A DNA stretch of 17,325 nt. Source: Planktotalea sp. Lineage in GTDB: Bacteria; Pseudomonadota; Alphaproteobacteria; Rhodobacterales; Rhodobacteraceae. Below the pieces are notes generated by a model that saw nothing but the letters and a program-made list of their open reading frames with translations, had not been told where the DNA came from and did no database searches. The stretch spans positions 1 to 17,325 of the forward strand of contig JAHEGL010000051.1 of the NCBI GenBank assembly GCA_024645145.1. Reading direction: 5' to 3'. Below are positions 16,857-17,325 of this stretch, piece by piece; the first letter of the stretch is position 1, and each line of letters begins with the position of its first letter. The position numbers and the translations under genes were made by a program.

Positions 16857-17325
16857 ATGACTGATTTCCTGCTTCTCGCGTTTATATTTTTGTGCGCCGG
16901 CGTTATTTCTGTGCCTATCGCCACACGGCTCGGACTTGGGTCCGTGCTTGGCTATCTTATCGCAGGAATCATCATTAGCCCGATTTTGGCGCTGTTGCAT
17001 GTAGACGTTATCGCAATCCAGCATTTTGCGGAGTTCGGTGTTGTGATGATGCTCTTTCTTGTCGGATTAGAGCTTGAGCCAAAGATGCTTTGGGCAATGC
17101 GCGCAAAGCTGTTGGGGCTTGGTGGCGGGCAGGTGGGGATTACCACGTTGGCTGTCATGGCGCTGTGCATGGCGTTTGGGCAGCCCTGGACGATTGCCTT
17201 GGCGATTGGTTTGGTCATGGCGTTGTCATCAACTGCGATTGTTTTGCAGACGCTGAACGAAAAGGCTTGATGAAGTCCGATGGCGGCCAGTCAAGTTTTT
17301 CTGTCCTGCTGACCCAGGACATCGC
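16857..17325 (+). pseudogene. Kef-type cation:proton antiporter, 5' part with apparent frameshift
   Basis: The first 137 codons encode the start of a monovalent cation:proton antiporter-2 (KefB/KefC-like) membrane domain. [13 protein letters not shown] (26-38), [18 protein letters not shown] (56-73) and [11 protein letters not shown] (123-133) are family landmarks. The frame stops at TGA 17268-17270 after LNEKA, but the family-like continuation MKSDGGQSSFSVLLTQDIA is encoded one frame back from ATG 17270 to the window end. Restoring one G near 17264 would read [12 protein letters not shown], the expected family sequence. The stop and next ATG overlap as TGATG. Full proteins are around 600 residues, so the gene also runs off the window. 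A sequencing error, a real mutation or a coupled split gene are all possible. Confidence 0.7.

Noticed and set aside
16755..17024. Minus-strand 89-residue frame between smpB and kef
   Set aside because: It overlaps the conserved Kef N-terminus and has shadow-like composition without a ribosome site.
17259..17270. Programmed -1 frameshift in kef
   Set aside because: The zero-frame codons AAG GCT do not re-pair after a -1 slip, and no X XXY YYZ heptamer or downstream stem is evident in the visible bases.

Overview
The window looks like chromosomal housekeeping DNA from an alphaproteobacterium, most likely a marine member of the Rhodobacterales (Roseobacter group). The reasons are the three-gene petABC operon with Rhodobacter-type Rieske, cytochrome b and cytochrome c1 proteins, the TPP-riboswitch thiBPQ operon, the serB/serC-serA arrangement, and GC-rich intergenic hairpins preceded by AAATATCC that resemble those common in this group. 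The taxonomic call is an inference from protein and layout similarity, not from a search.

Layout from left to right. A glutathione S-transferase (49-660, +) converges on an outer-membrane beta-barrel gene (657-1319, -), and the two share a TTAA stop overlap. After a 255-base regulatory gap comes petA-petB-petC (1575-4289, +), the complete catalytic core of the cytochrome bc1 complex. It ends at a strong bidirectional terminator that also serves the convergent thiamine transporter operon thiB-thiP-thiQ (7547 down to 4347, -). That operon is headed by a TPP riboswitch (7606-7687) and a leader that can mask the thiB ribosome-binding site. aroC (chorismate synthase, +) diverges from it. serB (-) converges on aroC, and serC-serA (+) diverge from serB behind a structured leader. 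All three phosphorylated-serine-pathway activities are therefore adjacent.

The right part holds a PPP-family metallophosphatase (+), then a two-gene minus-strand operon of 3-mercaptopyruvate sulfurtransferase and a class I aminotransferase joined stop-to-start (TAAATG). After these come a 90-residue glycine-rich membrane protein, smpB of trans-translation (both -), and the 5' part of a Kef-type cation:proton antiporter (+). The Kef frame is broken by an apparent one-base deletion at about 17264.

The genes give a coherent picture of respiration, thiamine uptake, and serine, aromatic and sulfur amino-acid metabolism. I found no CRISPR array, insertion sequence, prophage, tRNA or rRNA, and no clearly new multi-gene system. 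The parts worth a second look are regulatory or structural: the thiB leader switch, the serC leader, a twice-used terminator-like repeat, paired TTGGNCCAA palindromes at the 90-residue gene promoter, a 15-base palindrome touching the kef start codon, the kef frameshift, and the fused sulfurtransferase/aminotransferase operon. No gene-free stretch exceeds 300 bases.
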